From: JAODBQ01 sp047602055
GTDB lineage: Bacteria; Actinomycetota; Acidimicrobiia; Acidimicrobiales; Ilumatobacteraceae
Length of the DNA stretch: 64,000 nucleotides
Reading direction: 5' to 3'
Assembly (NCBI GenBank): GCA_047602055.1
Contig: JASGIG010000001.1
Location: 1,860,001-1,924,000, forward strand
Shown one piece after another: positions 1 through 9,081 of the stretch. Both the position numbers and the translations under genes were made by a program. The notes beneath the pieces were generated by a model. The model was not told where the DNA came from and searched no databases. It saw only the letters and a list, made by a program, of their open reading frames with translations. Position 1 is the first letter of the stretch, and each line of letters begins with the position of its first letter.

Positions 1-995
1 TCCCCCAGGCACGTCAGGCATTGGACTCGGTGGTCGCCGGCGCGGACGTGGTCGTCCACAACATGCGCCGGCGAGCAGCCGAGCACCTGCACCTCGACTA
101 CGAGTCGGTCAGGCGCATCAGACCGGACGTCGTCCACTGTGCCGCCTACGGCTTCGACGTCGGCGGGCCGTACGCCGAGCGGCCCGCCTACGACGACATC
201 ATCCAGGCGGCCGCCGGGGTGGCCACGCTGCAGGCGAACGTCGCCGGTGCGCCGGCGTACTTCTCGTCGGCCGTCGTCGACAAGCTCTGCGGGGTCGTCG
301 CCACGTCGGCGATCTGCGCGGCGTTGTTCGAACGCCGGTCCACCGGCCGCGGCCAGGAGATCGTCGTGCCGATGTTCGAGACGATGGCTGCGTTCCTGCT
401 CGTCGAGCACCTCGCGGACGCGACGTTCGTGCCGGAGCTCGGACCACCCGGTTATCCGCGGGTCCTCTCGCCGTACCGCAATCCGTACCGGACGCTCGAT
501 GGCTACATCAGCGTCCTGCTGTACACCGACGAGCACTGGAAGCGGTTCTTCATGGCCGTCGAGGGCGAGCATCCGGTGGACGACCCGCGGTTCACGTCGG
601 CGTCGGGCAGGGCAGCGCACATCGACGAGGTGTACGGCTACATCGAGCCGCTGTTCGCCACCCGCACCACCGACGACTGGATGGCGGCCTTGCAGGCAGC
701 CGACGTGCCGTGCGCACGGGTCGCCGGGCTCGACGATCTGCTCCACGATCCGCAGCTCGAAGCCGTGGGCCTGTTCGAGCACAGCGAACACCCCACGGAG
801 GGCATGACCCGCCAGCCGCGGCTGGCGACCTCGTTCGGCAACCACCGTGGACCTTCGGGCTTGCCACCCGCCCCGCGGCTCGGCGAGCACTCCGTCGCCG
901 TGCTTCGCCAGTTCGGCGTGCCTGACGGGCTCGTCGACGAGCTCGTGGCGACGGGTGCCGTCGTCCAGGCCGCAATCCCGACCACGACAACCTGA
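1..995 (+). CDS. CaiB/BaiF family III CoA-transferase, 5' end missing
   Basis: This is the C-terminal part of a family III CoA-transferase, which moves CoA between carboxylic acids. The reading frame is open to the left window edge, and the first visible codons (PQARQALDSV) run straight into the family motif ADVVVHNMR, so the TTG at 21 is not the real start; roughly 70-80 residues lie outside the window. The family Asp is expected in the segment SSAVVDKLCG, followed by GRGQEIVVPMFE, both seen here. A second family member lies at 5707-6921 in the same apparent operon. The donor and acceptor acids cannot be read from the sequence. Confidence 0.9.
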   Translation, partial: PQARQALDSVVAGADVVVHNMRRRAAEHLHLDYESVRRIRPDVVHCAAYGFDVGGPYAERPAYDDIIQAAAGVATLQANVAGAPAYFSSAVVDKLCGVVATSAICAALFERRSTGRGQEIVVPMFETMAAFLLVEHLADATFVPELGPPGYPRVLSPYRNPYRTLDGYISVLLYTDEHWKRFFMAVEGEHPVDDPRFTSASGRAAHIDEVYGYIEPLFATRTTDDWMAALQAADVPCARVAGLDDLLHDPQLEAVGLFEHSEHPTEGMTRQPRLATSFGNHRGPSGLPPAPRLGEHSVAVLRQFGVPDGLVDELVATGAVVQAAIPTTTT

Positions 996-1014
996 CCTCT
1001 CGAAGGAGACTGAG

Positions 1015-1560
1015 ATGACCGAACGACCCTGTGCCCCCTTGCCCTACGACTTCCTCCCGGAGGTCCCGGTGCTCGAGGTGGCCAGCAACGACATCGCCCA
1101 CGGCCAGCCGCTGCCGGCGGCGCACGCCAGCGGGATGTTCGGCGTGGAGGGCGGCCAGGACAAGTCGCCGCACCTGCGCTGGCGCGGCGCTCCCGAGTCG
1201 ACGCGGAGCTATGCGGTGACGTGCTTCGACCCCGACGCCCCGACGGGCAGCGGGTTCTGGCACTGGACCGTGTTCGACATCCCGGCATCCGTCACCGAGC
1301 TGGCAGCCGGCGCGGGGGCAGCGGACGGCTCGGGGCTGCCCGCCGGCGCCGGCCAGGCGCGCAACGACGCCAACGTCGCCGGCTACATCGGTGCCGGGCC
1401 GCCTCCCGGTCACGGTCCGCACCGCTACGCGTTCGCCGTGCATGCGCTCGACGTCGACAACTGCGGGGCGACCGCCGACTCGACGCCAGCCTTCGTCGGC
1501 TTCACCTTCTTCGGGCATACCGTCGCCCGTGGACTGCTCGTCGCCACGTTCGAACGCTGA
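1015..1560 (+). CDS. YbhB/YbcL (PEBP, Raf kinase inhibitor-like) family protein
   Basis: A 181-residue protein of the phosphatidylethanolamine-binding-protein-like family. Visible hallmarks are CFDPDAPTGSGFWHWTVFDI near the centre, PPPGHGPHRYAFAVHALD further on and a C-terminal GHTVARGLLVATFER. The start is the ATG at 1015, 6 nt after GAAGGAGA at 1001-1008. Bacterial members have no settled function; they are small-molecule or lipid-binding proteins of the cytoplasm or periplasm. It lies 19 bp after a CoA-transferase and in front of a flavin monooxygenase, so it is probably cotranscribed with them. A direct role in the catabolic pathway is not shown. Confidence 0.85.
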   Translation: MTERPCAPLPYDFLPEVPVLEVASNDIAHGQPLPAAHASGMFGVEGGQDKSPHLRWRGAPESTRSYAVTCFDPDAPTGSGFWHWTVFDIPASVTELAAGAGAADGSGLPAGAGQARNDANVAGYIGAGPPPGHGPHRYAFAVHALDVDNCGATADSTPAFVGFTFFGHTVARGLLVATFER

Positions 1561-1663
1561 CATCGGAGCACCTGGGCCAGCGGCGCGTCGCCATCATCGC
1601 CCCCCGGTCGATGGCGGCGCCCGCGGCCCGTGCGACGCATCCGTGAGCGAGACGAGGATCGAA

Positions 1664-3043
1664 GTGCCAGATCGCAAGATGACGTTGATCGCGTTCATGC
1701 AGGCGCAGAACTGCTCGAACTACATCGGGTCCTGGCGTCATCCGGCATCGAAGACCGACTTCACCAGCCCCGAGTACTTCGCCCGGATCGCCCGCGAGCT
1801 CGAGGCTGCCCGCTTCGATCTGGCCTTCTTCGACGACCGGCTGGCGATGCCGGAGATCTGGGGGCACAGCCCCCGGCCGGCGGTCGAGCACGGTGTGCGC
1901 TGCGTGAAGATGGACCCCACCGTGGTGCTGATGGTGATGGCGATGGCAACCCGGAACCTCGGCCTCGGCGCGACGTGCTCGACGACGTACTACGAGCCGT
2001 TCCACGTCGCTCGGCTGTTCCAGACGCTGGACCTGATGACCGGCGGTCGAGTGGCTTGGAACATCGTCACCTCGCTGAACGACTCCGAGGCGGCGAACTT
2101 CGGTCGCCAGTCGCATCTCGGGCACGACGAGCGCTACGACCGCGCCGACGAGTTCGTCGAGATCGTCCGAGAGCTGTGGACGTCGTGGGAGCGCGACGCC
2201 CTGGTGCTCGACAAGCCGTACGGCCGGTTCGCCGACCCGGACAAGGTCCACACCACACGGCACGACGGCAGGTACTTCCGGCTCGACGGGACGTTCACCG
2301 TGCCGCAGTCGCGCCAGGGCCATCCGGTGCTGCTCCAGGCCGGGGCGAGCGGCCGCGGCGTCGAGTTCGCCGGCCGGTGGGCCGACGTGGTCTTCGCCGC
2401 GTACAAGAGCCGAGCCGCGGGAATCGAGCAGTACCGGGCGCTCAAGGAGGCGGCCGCGCGGTGCGGCCGTGATCCCGACCTGGTCACGGTGGCGCCCGCG
2501 GTCGCCGTGATCACCGCCGAGACCGAGGAGCTCGCTCGTCGCAAGGCCGAGTTCACTCGTGGTCTGGCGCGACCAGCGGATGCGCAGTGCCTGCTCGGCG
2601 AGGTGCTGAACATCGACTTCTCCGGCCAGCCGCCCGACCTGCCCTTCGACGACGAGGAGCTGGCGGCGATGTCCTGGCACAGCCTGCGCGACACGGTGAT
2701 CCAGCTCAGTGGCACGGCCAACCCGACCGCCGACGACTTCGTGCGCTGCTCCGGCCGCGGGACCCTCGACGAGGTCCCGGTCTTCGTCGGCACGCCCGAA
2801 CAGGTGGCCGACGAGCTGGAGGAGTGGCACGGCTCGTGCTGCGACGGCTTCGTGCTGGTGGGCGACACGGTCCCGGCCGCGTACGAGGAGTTCGGCCGTC
2901 TGGTCACGCCGGTCCTGCGCCGCCGTGGCCTGGTCGAGTCCGAGTATCGCGGCGCGACGTTGCGTGAGAACCTCGGCCTGCCGATGCCCGAGCGAGTTGC
3001 CGGCCCGAGCCTGGTCGGTGCCAACGGCGAGGCGATTCGATGA
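1664..3043 (+). CDS. NtaA/SnaA/DszA family flavin-dependent monooxygenase
   Basis: A 459-residue member of the bacterial-luciferase superfamily, in the NtaA/SnaA/DszA branch, whose members use reduced FMN from a separate reductase to oxidise xenobiotics, sulfones or chelators. Typical segments are RLFQTLDLMTGGRVAWNIVT, the following NDSEAANFG, and HPVLLQAGASGRG. I chose GTG 1664 because GAGGA sits 5 nt upstream; GTG 1643 and ATG 1679 are alternatives. The stop overlaps the next start (ATG 3040) by 4 nt. No flavin reductase gene is seen nearby. The substrate is unknown; the surrounding acyl-CoA genes suggest an organic acid or ester precursor. Confidence 0.88.
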   Translation: MPDRKMTLIAFMQAQNCSNYIGSWRHPASKTDFTSPEYFARIARELEAARFDLAFFDDRLAMPEIWGHSPRPAVEHGVRCVKMDPTVVLMVMAMATRNLGLGATCSTTYYEPFHVARLFQTLDLMTGGRVAWNIVTSLNDSEAANFGRQSHLGHDERYDRADEFVEIVRELWTSWERDALVLDKPYGRFADPDKVHTTRHDGRYFRLDGTFTVPQSRQGHPVLLQAGASGRGVEFAGRWADVVFAAYKSRAAGIEQYRALKEAAARCGRDPDLVTVAPAVAVITAETEELARRKAEFTRGLARPADAQCLLGEVLNIDFSGQPPDLPFDDEELAAMSWHSLRDTVIQLSGTANPTADDFVRCSGRGTLDEVPVFVGTPEQVADELEEWHGSCCDGFVLVGDTVPAAYEEFGRLVTPVLRRRGLVESEYRGATLRENLGLPMPERVAGPSLVGANGEAIR

Positions 3044-3785
3044 CGCTCAGCGAGCAGCTGGTCGAGGCAGTCGGCCGGCTCAGGGTGGAGGACCTGCCCC
3101 CCGACGTCGTCGACGTCGCCAAGCTGCACATCCTCGACGCGCTCGGCATCGCCGTGGCGTCGACGCGCATGGACTACGGCGCGTCGATCCATGCCGCGGG
3201 ACAGGCGCTGGGGCGAGGTGACGACAGCCGAGTCGTCGGCTTCGGCACGCGACTGCCCGCAGCCGCTGCGGCGCTGGTCAACGGGACCTTGATCCACGGG
3301 CTCGATTTCGACGACACGCACATCGCCTCGATCCACCACGCCACGGCGCCGGCGCTGGCCACCGCGTTGGCCGTCGGCGAAGCCGAGCACGTCAGCGGTG
3401 CCGACTTCCTGCTCGCGTACGTCGCCGGCCTGGAGGTCGGCTGCCGGATCGCGGGCGCCGGTGCAGGGCGCTTCACCGGCCGCGGCTTCCATCCGACCGG
3501 CATCGCCGGCGCGTTCGCCTCGACGTGCGTGACGGCGCTGCTGCGCGGCGACCCGCCGTCGGCGCTGGTGAACGCGCTGGGATTGTGCGGGAGCATGGCG
3601 TCCGCGTGGAGTCCAGCTACGGCACGCCGGCACATCCGATGACCGACGGGGCCGTCGCCAGGAAGTTCGCCGACAACGTGGGGTCGAGCCTGCCCGCCGA
3701 ACAGGTTCGTCGTGTCGAGCAGCTCGTCCACGGGGCCGAGAGCCTCGCCGACATCGGCGAGCTGGTCGAGGCGTGCATCGCATGA
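3040..3785 (+). pseudogene. MmgE/PrpD family protein, internally deleted and frameshifted
   Basis: The first 190 or so codons encode the N-terminal part of a MmgE/PrpD protein (2-methylcitrate dehydratase, aconitate decarboxylase and relatives): LHILDALGIAVAS, GTLIHGLDFDDTH, HPTGIAGAFAST and ALGLCGSMAS. At about 3596-3606 this stops matching and runs out at 3642. Another frame then gives the family's extreme C-terminus (GTPAHPMTDGAVARKF and LPAEQVRRVEQLV) up to the TGA at 3785. The family is usually about 450 residues, so some 200 central residues are absent and the halves are out of frame. It is either a real deletion allele or an assembly collapse. ATG 3040 overlaps the upstream stop, and TGA 3783-3785 overlaps the next ATG. 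Confidence 0.85.
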
Positions 3786-4735
3786 TGGGCACAGCACCGC
3801 CGACGTCGGCGCGACGACTGCGCCGCTCGGAGCTGGCGACGCCCGCATCCTCGCCGCGGATGGTCGCCAAGGCGGTCGTCTCCGCGGCCGACGTCGTCTT
3901 CCTCGATCTCGAGGACGCGGTCGCGCCGCAGCAGAAGGTGGCTGCCCGCAGCGCGGTGGTGGCGGCGCTCAACGAGCTCGACTGGGGGAGCAAGACCCGG
4001 GCCTGCCGGGTCAACGGCCCGGCGACGAGGTGGTGCTACGGCGATCTGGTCGACGTCGTCGCAGGAGCGGGCGCCAACCTCGACCTCGTCGTGGTGCCGA
4101 AGGTTCGCGGCCCGCGCGACGTCTGGTTCGTGGACACGCTGCTCACCCAGTTGGAGATGGACCTCGGGTTGGACGCGGGGCACATCCGCCTGGAGGTGCT
4201 CATCGAGGAGGCGGCCGCGCTCGCCTGCGTCGAAGAGATCGCCGGATGCTGCCCGCGGGTCGAGGCGCTGGTGCTCGGTGTCGGCGATCTGTCGGCCAGT
4301 CAAGGGATGCGCCAGATCGTCGACGGTCCGGTGGCGCCACTCGTGTACCCCGGCTATCCGGGCGACGTCTGGCACTACGCCCGGACGCGGATGGTCATCG
4401 CCGCACGCGCACACGGCCTCGCCGCGGTCGATGGGCCCGTCCCCGACTTCAACGACGACGCCGCATATCTGGCGACCGCCACCCAGGCGGCCGTGCTCGG
4501 TGCGAGCGGGAAGTGGTGCATCCACCCCAACCAGATCCCGCTGGCGAACCGTGTCTTCTCGCCGAGCGCGTCGGAGATCGACACGGCCCGGCGAGCGATC
4601 GCCGCGATGCAGCAGGCCGAACGCGAAGGACGTGGCGCAGCAAGCCTCGACGGGGCGCTCATCGACGCCGCGACGTTCCGCATCCACGAGGTCGTTCTCG
4701 AGCAGGCGCGCCTCGCCGGCCTGCTGCAGGAGTGA
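3782..4735 (+). CDS. HpcH/HpaI (CitE-like) lyase, probable L-malyl-CoA/beta-methylmalyl-CoA lyase
   Basis: A 317-residue HpcH/HpaI-fold aldolase that resembles L-malyl-CoA/beta-methylmalyl-CoA lyases, which split malyl-type CoA thioesters to glyoxylate plus acetyl- or propionyl-CoA with Mg2+. The N-terminus RRSELATPASSPRM, the metal-site region VVFLDLEDAVAPQQK, VVVPKVRGPRDVWFVDTLL, LEVLIEEAAAL and LVLGVGDLSAS are characteristic. The C-terminal GKWCIHPNQIPLAN is the usual family ending before the last helices. ATG 3782 overlaps the upstream TGA (ATGA). The neighbouring CoA-transferases and PEP-mutase-family gene make a role in dicarboxylyl-CoA cleavage likely; citramalyl-CoA is another possible substrate. 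Confidence 0.85.
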   Translation: MMGTAPPTSARRLRRSELATPASSPRMVAKAVVSAADVVFLDLEDAVAPQQKVAARSAVVAALNELDWGSKTRACRVNGPATRWCYGDLVDVVAGAGANLDLVVVPKVRGPRDVWFVDTLLTQLEMDLGLDAGHIRLEVLIEEAAALACVEEIAGCCPRVEALVLGVGDLSASQGMRQIVDGPVAPLVYPGYPGDVWHYARTRMVIAARAHGLAAVDGPVPDFNDDAAYLATATQAAVLGASGKWCIHPNQIPLANRVFSPSASEIDTARRAIAAMQQAEREGRGAASLDGALIDAATFRIHEVVLEQARLAGLLQE

Positions 4736-4781
4736 TCGTCCACATCAGCGGTTCGCGCCGTCGAACAAGGAACTGGACCAC

Positions 4782-5714
4782 ATGAAGCCACAACCGTCGT
4801 TGCGTGAGAAGCTCTCGCGTGGAGAGATGATCGTCGCCCCGGGGATCTTCGATCCGCTCGGTGCGCTGTTGGTCGAGCGGCTGGGATTCGATGCCGTGTA
4901 CATGGGCGGATGGGCCACTGGCTCTCATCTCGGCGTCACCGAGCCGCTCCTGACGATGACCGAACAGGTCGAGGCGGCGCGTCGGGTCGTCAACCGAGTC
5001 GGCATCCCGCTGATCGTCGACGCCGATGCCGGGTTCGGTGAGCCGTTGCACACGCAGCGGACGGTGCGCGAGTTCGAGGCGGCCGGTGTCGCGGCGATCC
5101 ACATCGAGGATCAGCACCACCCCAAGCGAGCCCACTACCACCGCGGCATCGAGGAGATCTGCGATCGAGAGACGTTCCTGCAGAAGATCCGTGTTGCCCT
5201 GGAGGCACGCGAGTCGGACCACCTGGCGATCATCGCCCGCACGGATGCCGCGAACGCCCGCAACGGCGATGTCCAGGAAGCGATCTGGAGGTGTCAGGCA
5301 GCGCTCGACCTCGGCGCCGACGCGGTGATGCCGCTCACCGCCAAGGCGGTGCCGACGCTCGCCGACGACGCGCCGGATCGCAAGATCCTGGAGGTTCGTG
5401 CCGGTCTACCGGACGACGCCTGCGTGGTGTTGCTCGCCGGTCACATCGCTGGCGTCGCCAACCGCTCGGTCGACGAATACCGCGATCTCGGGTTTCGCAT
5501 GGTCCTGTTCCCGATCGCAGTGGTCATGGTCTATGTCGGCGCCCTCCGTGCTCTCTACGGGCCGCTCGCGCAGGAGGGTCGGCTGCGTCAGGACGGTCTG
5601 CTCGGCTTCCCGGTCTCGGCGTTCAGCGAGGTGCAGGCGCTCGTCGAGGATCTGCTCGGCTTCGAACGAATGGTCTCGCTCGAGGTCGAGACCGTCGAGT
5701 CCGCCCGTGGGTGA
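4782..5714 (+). CDS. isocitrate lyase/PEP mutase family enzyme lacking the lyase cysteine
   Basis: A 310-residue TIM-barrel protein of the isocitrate lyase/PEP mutase superfamily. It has the metal-binding segment VDADAGFGEP and the active-site segment HIEDQHHPKRAHYHRG. True isocitrate and methylisocitrate lyases carry KKCGH or KRCGH at this place with a catalytic Cys; here it is KRAHYH, so the protein probably belongs to a non-lyase or differently acting subgroup. ATG 4782 is 46 bp after the malyl-CoA-lyase-like gene, with a weak AAGGAA before it. Its last 8 nt overlap the next gene (GTG 5707). A role in C5-C6 dicarboxylate breakdown is inferred from neighbours only. Confidence 0.85.
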   Translation: MKPQPSLREKLSRGEMIVAPGIFDPLGALLVERLGFDAVYMGGWATGSHLGVTEPLLTMTEQVEAARRVVNRVGIPLIVDADAGFGEPLHTQRTVREFEAAGVAAIHIEDQHHPKRAHYHRGIEEICDRETFLQKIRVALEARESDHLAIIARTDAANARNGDVQEAIWRCQAALDLGADAVMPLTAKAVPTLADDAPDRKILEVRAGLPDDACVVLLAGHIAGVANRSVDEYRDLGFRMVLFPIAVVMVYVGALRALYGPLAQEGRLRQDGLLGFPVSAFSEVQALVEDLLGFERMVSLEVETVESARG

Positions 5715-6921
5715 GCAGCTGCCGCCACGCACGGGAGCGCTGGATGACATCGTGATCCTGGAGGCGGCGACGCTCGGCGCGGCGCCGTGGATTGCGACCT
5801 TCCTCAGCGAGTTCGGGGCCGAGGTGATCAAGGTGGAGCAGCCTGACCGCGGTGACCCGCTGCGCGACTGGGGTCTCCAGCGAGACGGGGTCGGCCTGTC
5901 CTGGAAGACCACGGCACGCAACAAGCGCACGGTCACCCTCGACCTGCACCATCGCCGCGGCCAGGAGCTCTTCCGGCGGCTGGTCGAGCACGTCGACGTC
6001 CTGCTGGTCAACTTCCGGCCGGGACGGATGGAGCAGTGGGGGCTCGGCTACGAGGAGCTGTCGGCGATCAACCCTCGGCTGGTGATGGTCCACGTCACCG
6101 GGTTCGGTCTGACCGGGCCGTACGCGCAACGACCTGGCTTCGGCACGCTCATCGAGGCGATGAGCGGCTTTGCGCACATCACCGGCGAGCCGGACGGGCC
6201 GCCGACCCTGCCTGCCATCGCGCTGGCGGATTCGGTCGCGTCGATGATGGGCGCGATCGCCTGCCTGACGGCTCTCCACCATCGTGATCAGCACAGCGGG
6301 CGTGGTCAGCTGATCGACGTCAGCCTGCTCGAGCCGCTGAGCCGGGTGCTCGGGCAGGCGGCCACCGACTACGACCAGCTCGGCGTCGTCCAGGGGCGCA
6401 CCGGCAATCGCTGGAACATCACGGCGCCGCGCAACGCCTATCGCACCGCCGACGATCGTTGGGTGGCGTTGTCCGGGAGCGCACCATCGATCGCCGAGCG
6501 TGGGATCCGGGCCATCGGTCGTGAGGAGTGGCTCGCCGATCCCGAGATGTCGACCGCGCAAGGGCGGCTGAAGCGCGCCGACGAGATCGATGCCGCGTTC
6601 GCCGCGTGGATCGGCCAGCGCACACTGGCGGAGGTGATGACGATCTTCGAGGATCATGAGGTCGCTGTGGCGCCGGTCTATGCCGTCGACCAGCTCATCG
6701 CCGACCCGCAGGCGATCGCTCGGGGCATGTTCGTGAAGGTGCCGGACCAGGACCTGGGGGAGGTGCTCGTGCACAACACGCCGACGCACCTGAGCGAGAC
6801 CCCCGGTCAGATCCGCCACCTCGGCCGTTCGCTCGGTGCCGACACGGACGCCGTGCTCGCCGAGCACCTCGGCCTCACCGACGCCGAGCTGTCAGAGCTT
6901 CGCAGCGATGGCGTCATCTGA
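5707..6921 (+). CDS. CaiB/BaiF family III CoA-transferase
   Basis: A full-length family III CoA-transferase of 404 residues. It shows ILEAATLGAAPWIATFLSEF, FGAEVIKVEQPDRGDPLRDW, the RNKR segment after the first domain, VNFRPGRMEQWGL and GLTGPYAQRPGFG. The conserved catalytic Asp should be Asp175 in ALADSVAS, and SGRGQLIDVSLLEPL follows. GTG 5707 overlaps the upstream stop by 8 nt, which indicates translational coupling. It is the last gene of the 1-6.9 kb operon and is followed by a short GC hairpin. The pair of CoA-transferases in one operon may act on different acids or form a heteromer. Confidence 0.92.
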   Translation: MGEQLPPRTGALDDIVILEAATLGAAPWIATFLSEFGAEVIKVEQPDRGDPLRDWGLQRDGVGLSWKTTARNKRTVTLDLHHRRGQELFRRLVEHVDVLLVNFRPGRMEQWGLGYEELSAINPRLVMVHVTGFGLTGPYAQRPGFGTLIEAMSGFAHITGEPDGPPTLPAIALADSVASMMGAIACLTALHHRDQHSGRGQLIDVSLLEPLSRVLGQAATDYDQLGVVQGRTGNRWNITAPRNAYRTADDRWVALSGSAPSIAERGIRAIGREEWLADPEMSTAQGRLKRADEIDAAFAAWIGQRTLAEVMTIFEDHEVAVAPVYAVDQLIADPQAIARGMFVKVPDQDLGEVLVHNTPTHLSETPGQIRHLGRSLGADTDAVLAEHLGLTDAELSELRSDGVI

Positions 6922-6952
6922 CCCGCTCCCACGCGGCCGCCGTGATCTCGTC

Positions 6953-6971
6953 GTCTCGGCGACTCCGAGAC
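6953..6971 (+). terminator. short GC hairpin after the first catabolic operon
   Basis: A 7-bp perfect stem (GTCTCGG / CCGAGAC) with a 5-nt loop lies 31 bp after the stop of the second CoA-transferase. There is no T-tract, which is common for actinobacterial terminators. It precedes the AT-richer block, so it plausibly separates two transcription units. Confidence 0.4.
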
Positions 6972-7200
6972 GCCCGGGGGCGCTGTAGCAGAATCGGACA
7001 AGGCTCGGATGCCTGGCGCGCCTAGCGTGGGCACGGGGTTCCGGTCTTGGGCCGTGTACGCGGCCATCGCGCATGGCCGGATAGTCGTCGAGAGATGCGT
7101 GATGTCGAGCCCGCGCAGCAGGACAGACGAAGAGGGCTGGAATGCCCAGGTCTGGTCATTTGCCGAGCGACCGAGCGCATTGAAGGGGAGAAGTAGCGAC

Positions 7201-8145
7201 ATGCAAAGTGAACATCTGTTGGACGCAGAACTGCGCGATGTGCTCAGCAAGTTGCCGGTGCCGAAGGAGGGGCGAACGCTGGCCGAGATTCGCTCTTCAT
7301 ATCTGCCGGGTCGGGACTGGGGGGACCTCGGTGTCTCCATGGAGACCATCACCGTGGCCGGCCCGACCGGAGCGCCAGATATCCGGCTTCGCATCTATCG
7401 ACCTGGTGAAAGTAATGCGACGTTGCCCTGGATCTACTACATCCATGGCGGCGGGTACATCACCGGCGATGTCGAGCGATATGAGAGCCGGCATCGCAAG
7501 CTCGTGTCGGACCTCGACTGCGCGCTGGTCGCGGTCACCTACCGGCTCTCGCCAGAGAACGTCTTCCCCGCCGCGATCGATGATTGCTACGCAGGTCTGA
7601 GCGGAGCGATCGAGCGGGCTACGCAGCTTGGTCTCCATGTCGAGCGATACGGAGTCATGGGAGACAGCGCCGGTGGTGGCCTGGCAGCAGGCCTGTCGTT
7701 GATGGCTCGCGACCGCAAAGAGCACGCCCTTCAGTTCCAGCACCTGATCTATCCGATGCTCGACGACCGCACGTGTGTGTCGGACGATCCGCACCCCTAC
7801 GTCGGCGAGTACGTGTTCAATGCCGCCTCCAACCACTTCTGCTGGATGTCGATGCTCGGCGAGGCCCCGGGAGGGTCCGCGGTCTCTCCCTACGCCGCTC
7901 CGAGTCGGGCGATCGATCTGACAGGCCTTCCATCGACCTACATCGCGAGTGGTGCGCTCGATCTCTTTCTCGAGGAGGACATCGAGTACGGCCGTCGGCT
8001 GACGCGAGCCGGTGTGCCTCTGGAGTTGCACATCTATCCCGGCGCCTGCCATGGATTCGATCTCTTCGAAACCGAGCTCGGCGAGACAGCACGGCTGGCC
8101 AGCATCGCTGCCCTGCGTCGCTCGCTCGGACGTGTTGCAAATTAG
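7201..8145 (+). CDS. alpha/beta hydrolase, HSL (family IV) esterase
   Basis: A 314-residue carboxylesterase of the hormone-sensitive-lipase-like family. The oxyanion motif HGGG is at residues 82-85, GDSAG at 154-158 with nucleophile Ser156, and the other triad members are probably Asp254 (GALDLF) and His284 (GACHGFD). ATG 7201 follows AAGGGGAGAAG. It opens a gene block (7.2-17.3 kb) that contains an SDR dehydrogenase and a Baeyer-Villiger monooxygenase, so it may hydrolyse the ester made by the monooxygenase, as esterases do in hydroxyacetophenone pathways; this is inference. The codons of this block are less GC-rich than those of the flanks. Confidence 0.92.
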   Translation: MQSEHLLDAELRDVLSKLPVPKEGRTLAEIRSSYLPGRDWGDLGVSMETITVAGPTGAPDIRLRIYRPGESNATLPWIYYIHGGGYITGDVERYESRHRKLVSDLDCALVAVTYRLSPENVFPAAIDDCYAGLSGAIERATQLGLHVERYGVMGDSAGGGLAAGLSLMARDRKEHALQFQHLIYPMLDDRTCVSDDPHPYVGEYVFNAASNHFCWMSMLGEAPGGSAVSPYAAPSRAIDLTGLPSTYIASGALDLFLEEDIEYGRRLTRAGVPLELHIYPGACHGFDLFETELGETARLASIAALRRSLGRVAN

Positions 8146-8262
8146 GACATCGCCTCAGCCTGATTTCCATCATGGTGAGCACGGGTCTCCGTTTCGCACG
8201 CCAACGAGCGAGCGCTAGCCGAGGGACTGTCATCTCGTGAATGAACAAGAGAGGTAAGAACT

Positions 8263-9081
8263 ATGGCCCGAGGGCGCTTTGAAGGTAAGAACGCTGTTGT
8301 CATGGCTGGTGCATCTGGCATTGGTTTGGCGATCACTCGCGCGTTCGTCGCGGAAGGCGGACGCGCGGTGGTCGGCGACATCAACACGGATGGGCTCGCT
8401 GATCTGGCGCGGGAATGTGGCGATGCAGTCGTCACTCGTCAGGCCAGCGCACTCGTCGAAGACGACGTTGCCGGGCTGGTGGCGCAGTGCGCCGAGGAGC
8501 TTGGCGGTCTTGATGCGATGTTCAACGTCGCTGGCGGCTCCCGAAGCCCGGCGATGATCATGGATCTTCTCTTGGAGGACTGGGCGTATGGGATCGATCT
8601 GACGCTGACGTCAGCGTTCCTCGGAGTCAAGCACGCCGGGCGCGAGATGGCCCGTCGTGGTCAAGGAGGGGCGATCGTCAACATCGCCTCGGTGCACGCG
8701 ACGCAGCCCTCGATTCCTGGCGCTGCCTATTCTGCGGCGAAGGCGGGGATCGTCAATCTCACTGCCACTGCGGCGGTCGAGTTGGCCGAGCTACGGATCC
8801 GAGTCAACTGCATCTCGCCCGGCGTCACTGCGACGCCGCCAGTTGTGTCGAGGCTTTTCGCCATTCCTGGCGCCGAGGAGGCGTACATCGGTCGCATCCC
8901 GTATGGGCGTGCGGCGGATCCGTCGGAGATGGCCTCTGCGGTGATGTTCCTCGCCAGCGATGAGGCTTCGTACATCACTGGGACCAATCTCACCGTCGAT
9001 GGCGGTTGGGCAGTCAACGGTTCGCCCGACATGCGCGCCGCCAGGGCCGGCTACCAAGTTCCCGCTCTGGTCGCGAAATGA
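8263..9081 (+). CDS. short-chain dehydrogenase/reductase (SDR)
   Basis: A 272-residue classical SDR, probably an NAD(P)-dependent alcohol dehydrogenase. The cofactor motif reads AGASGIG (residues 15-21; the first Gly of the usual GxxxGxG is Ala), followed by NVAGG, the Ser of IVNIASVHA and the catalytic YSAAK. The C-terminus ITGTNLTVDGGW is typical. ATG 8263 has AGAGAGG upstream. Its stop overlaps the next start as ATGA. In this context it could supply the ketone for the Baeyer-Villiger monooxygenase or oxidise the alcohol released by the esterase. Confidence 0.92.
   Translation: MARGRFEGKNAVVMAGASGIGLAITRAFVAEGGRAVVGDINTDGLADLARECGDAVVTRQASALVEDDVAGLVAQCAEELGGLDAMFNVAGGSRSPAMIMDLLLEDWAYGIDLTLTSAFLGVKHAGREMARRGQGGAIVNIASVHATQPSIPGAAYSAAKAGIVNLTATAAVELAELRIRVNCISPGVTATPPVVSRLFAIPGAEEAYIGRIPYGRAADPSEMASAVMFLASDEASYITGTNLTVDGGWAVNGSPDMRAARAGYQVPALVAK

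Noticed and set aside
3040..3642. Intact short MmgE/PrpD-type protein of 200 residues
   Set aside because: The last codons after GSMAS (AWSPATARRHIR) are out-of-frame reading of the family C-terminus, so the frame is a truncated remnant, not a natural short form.
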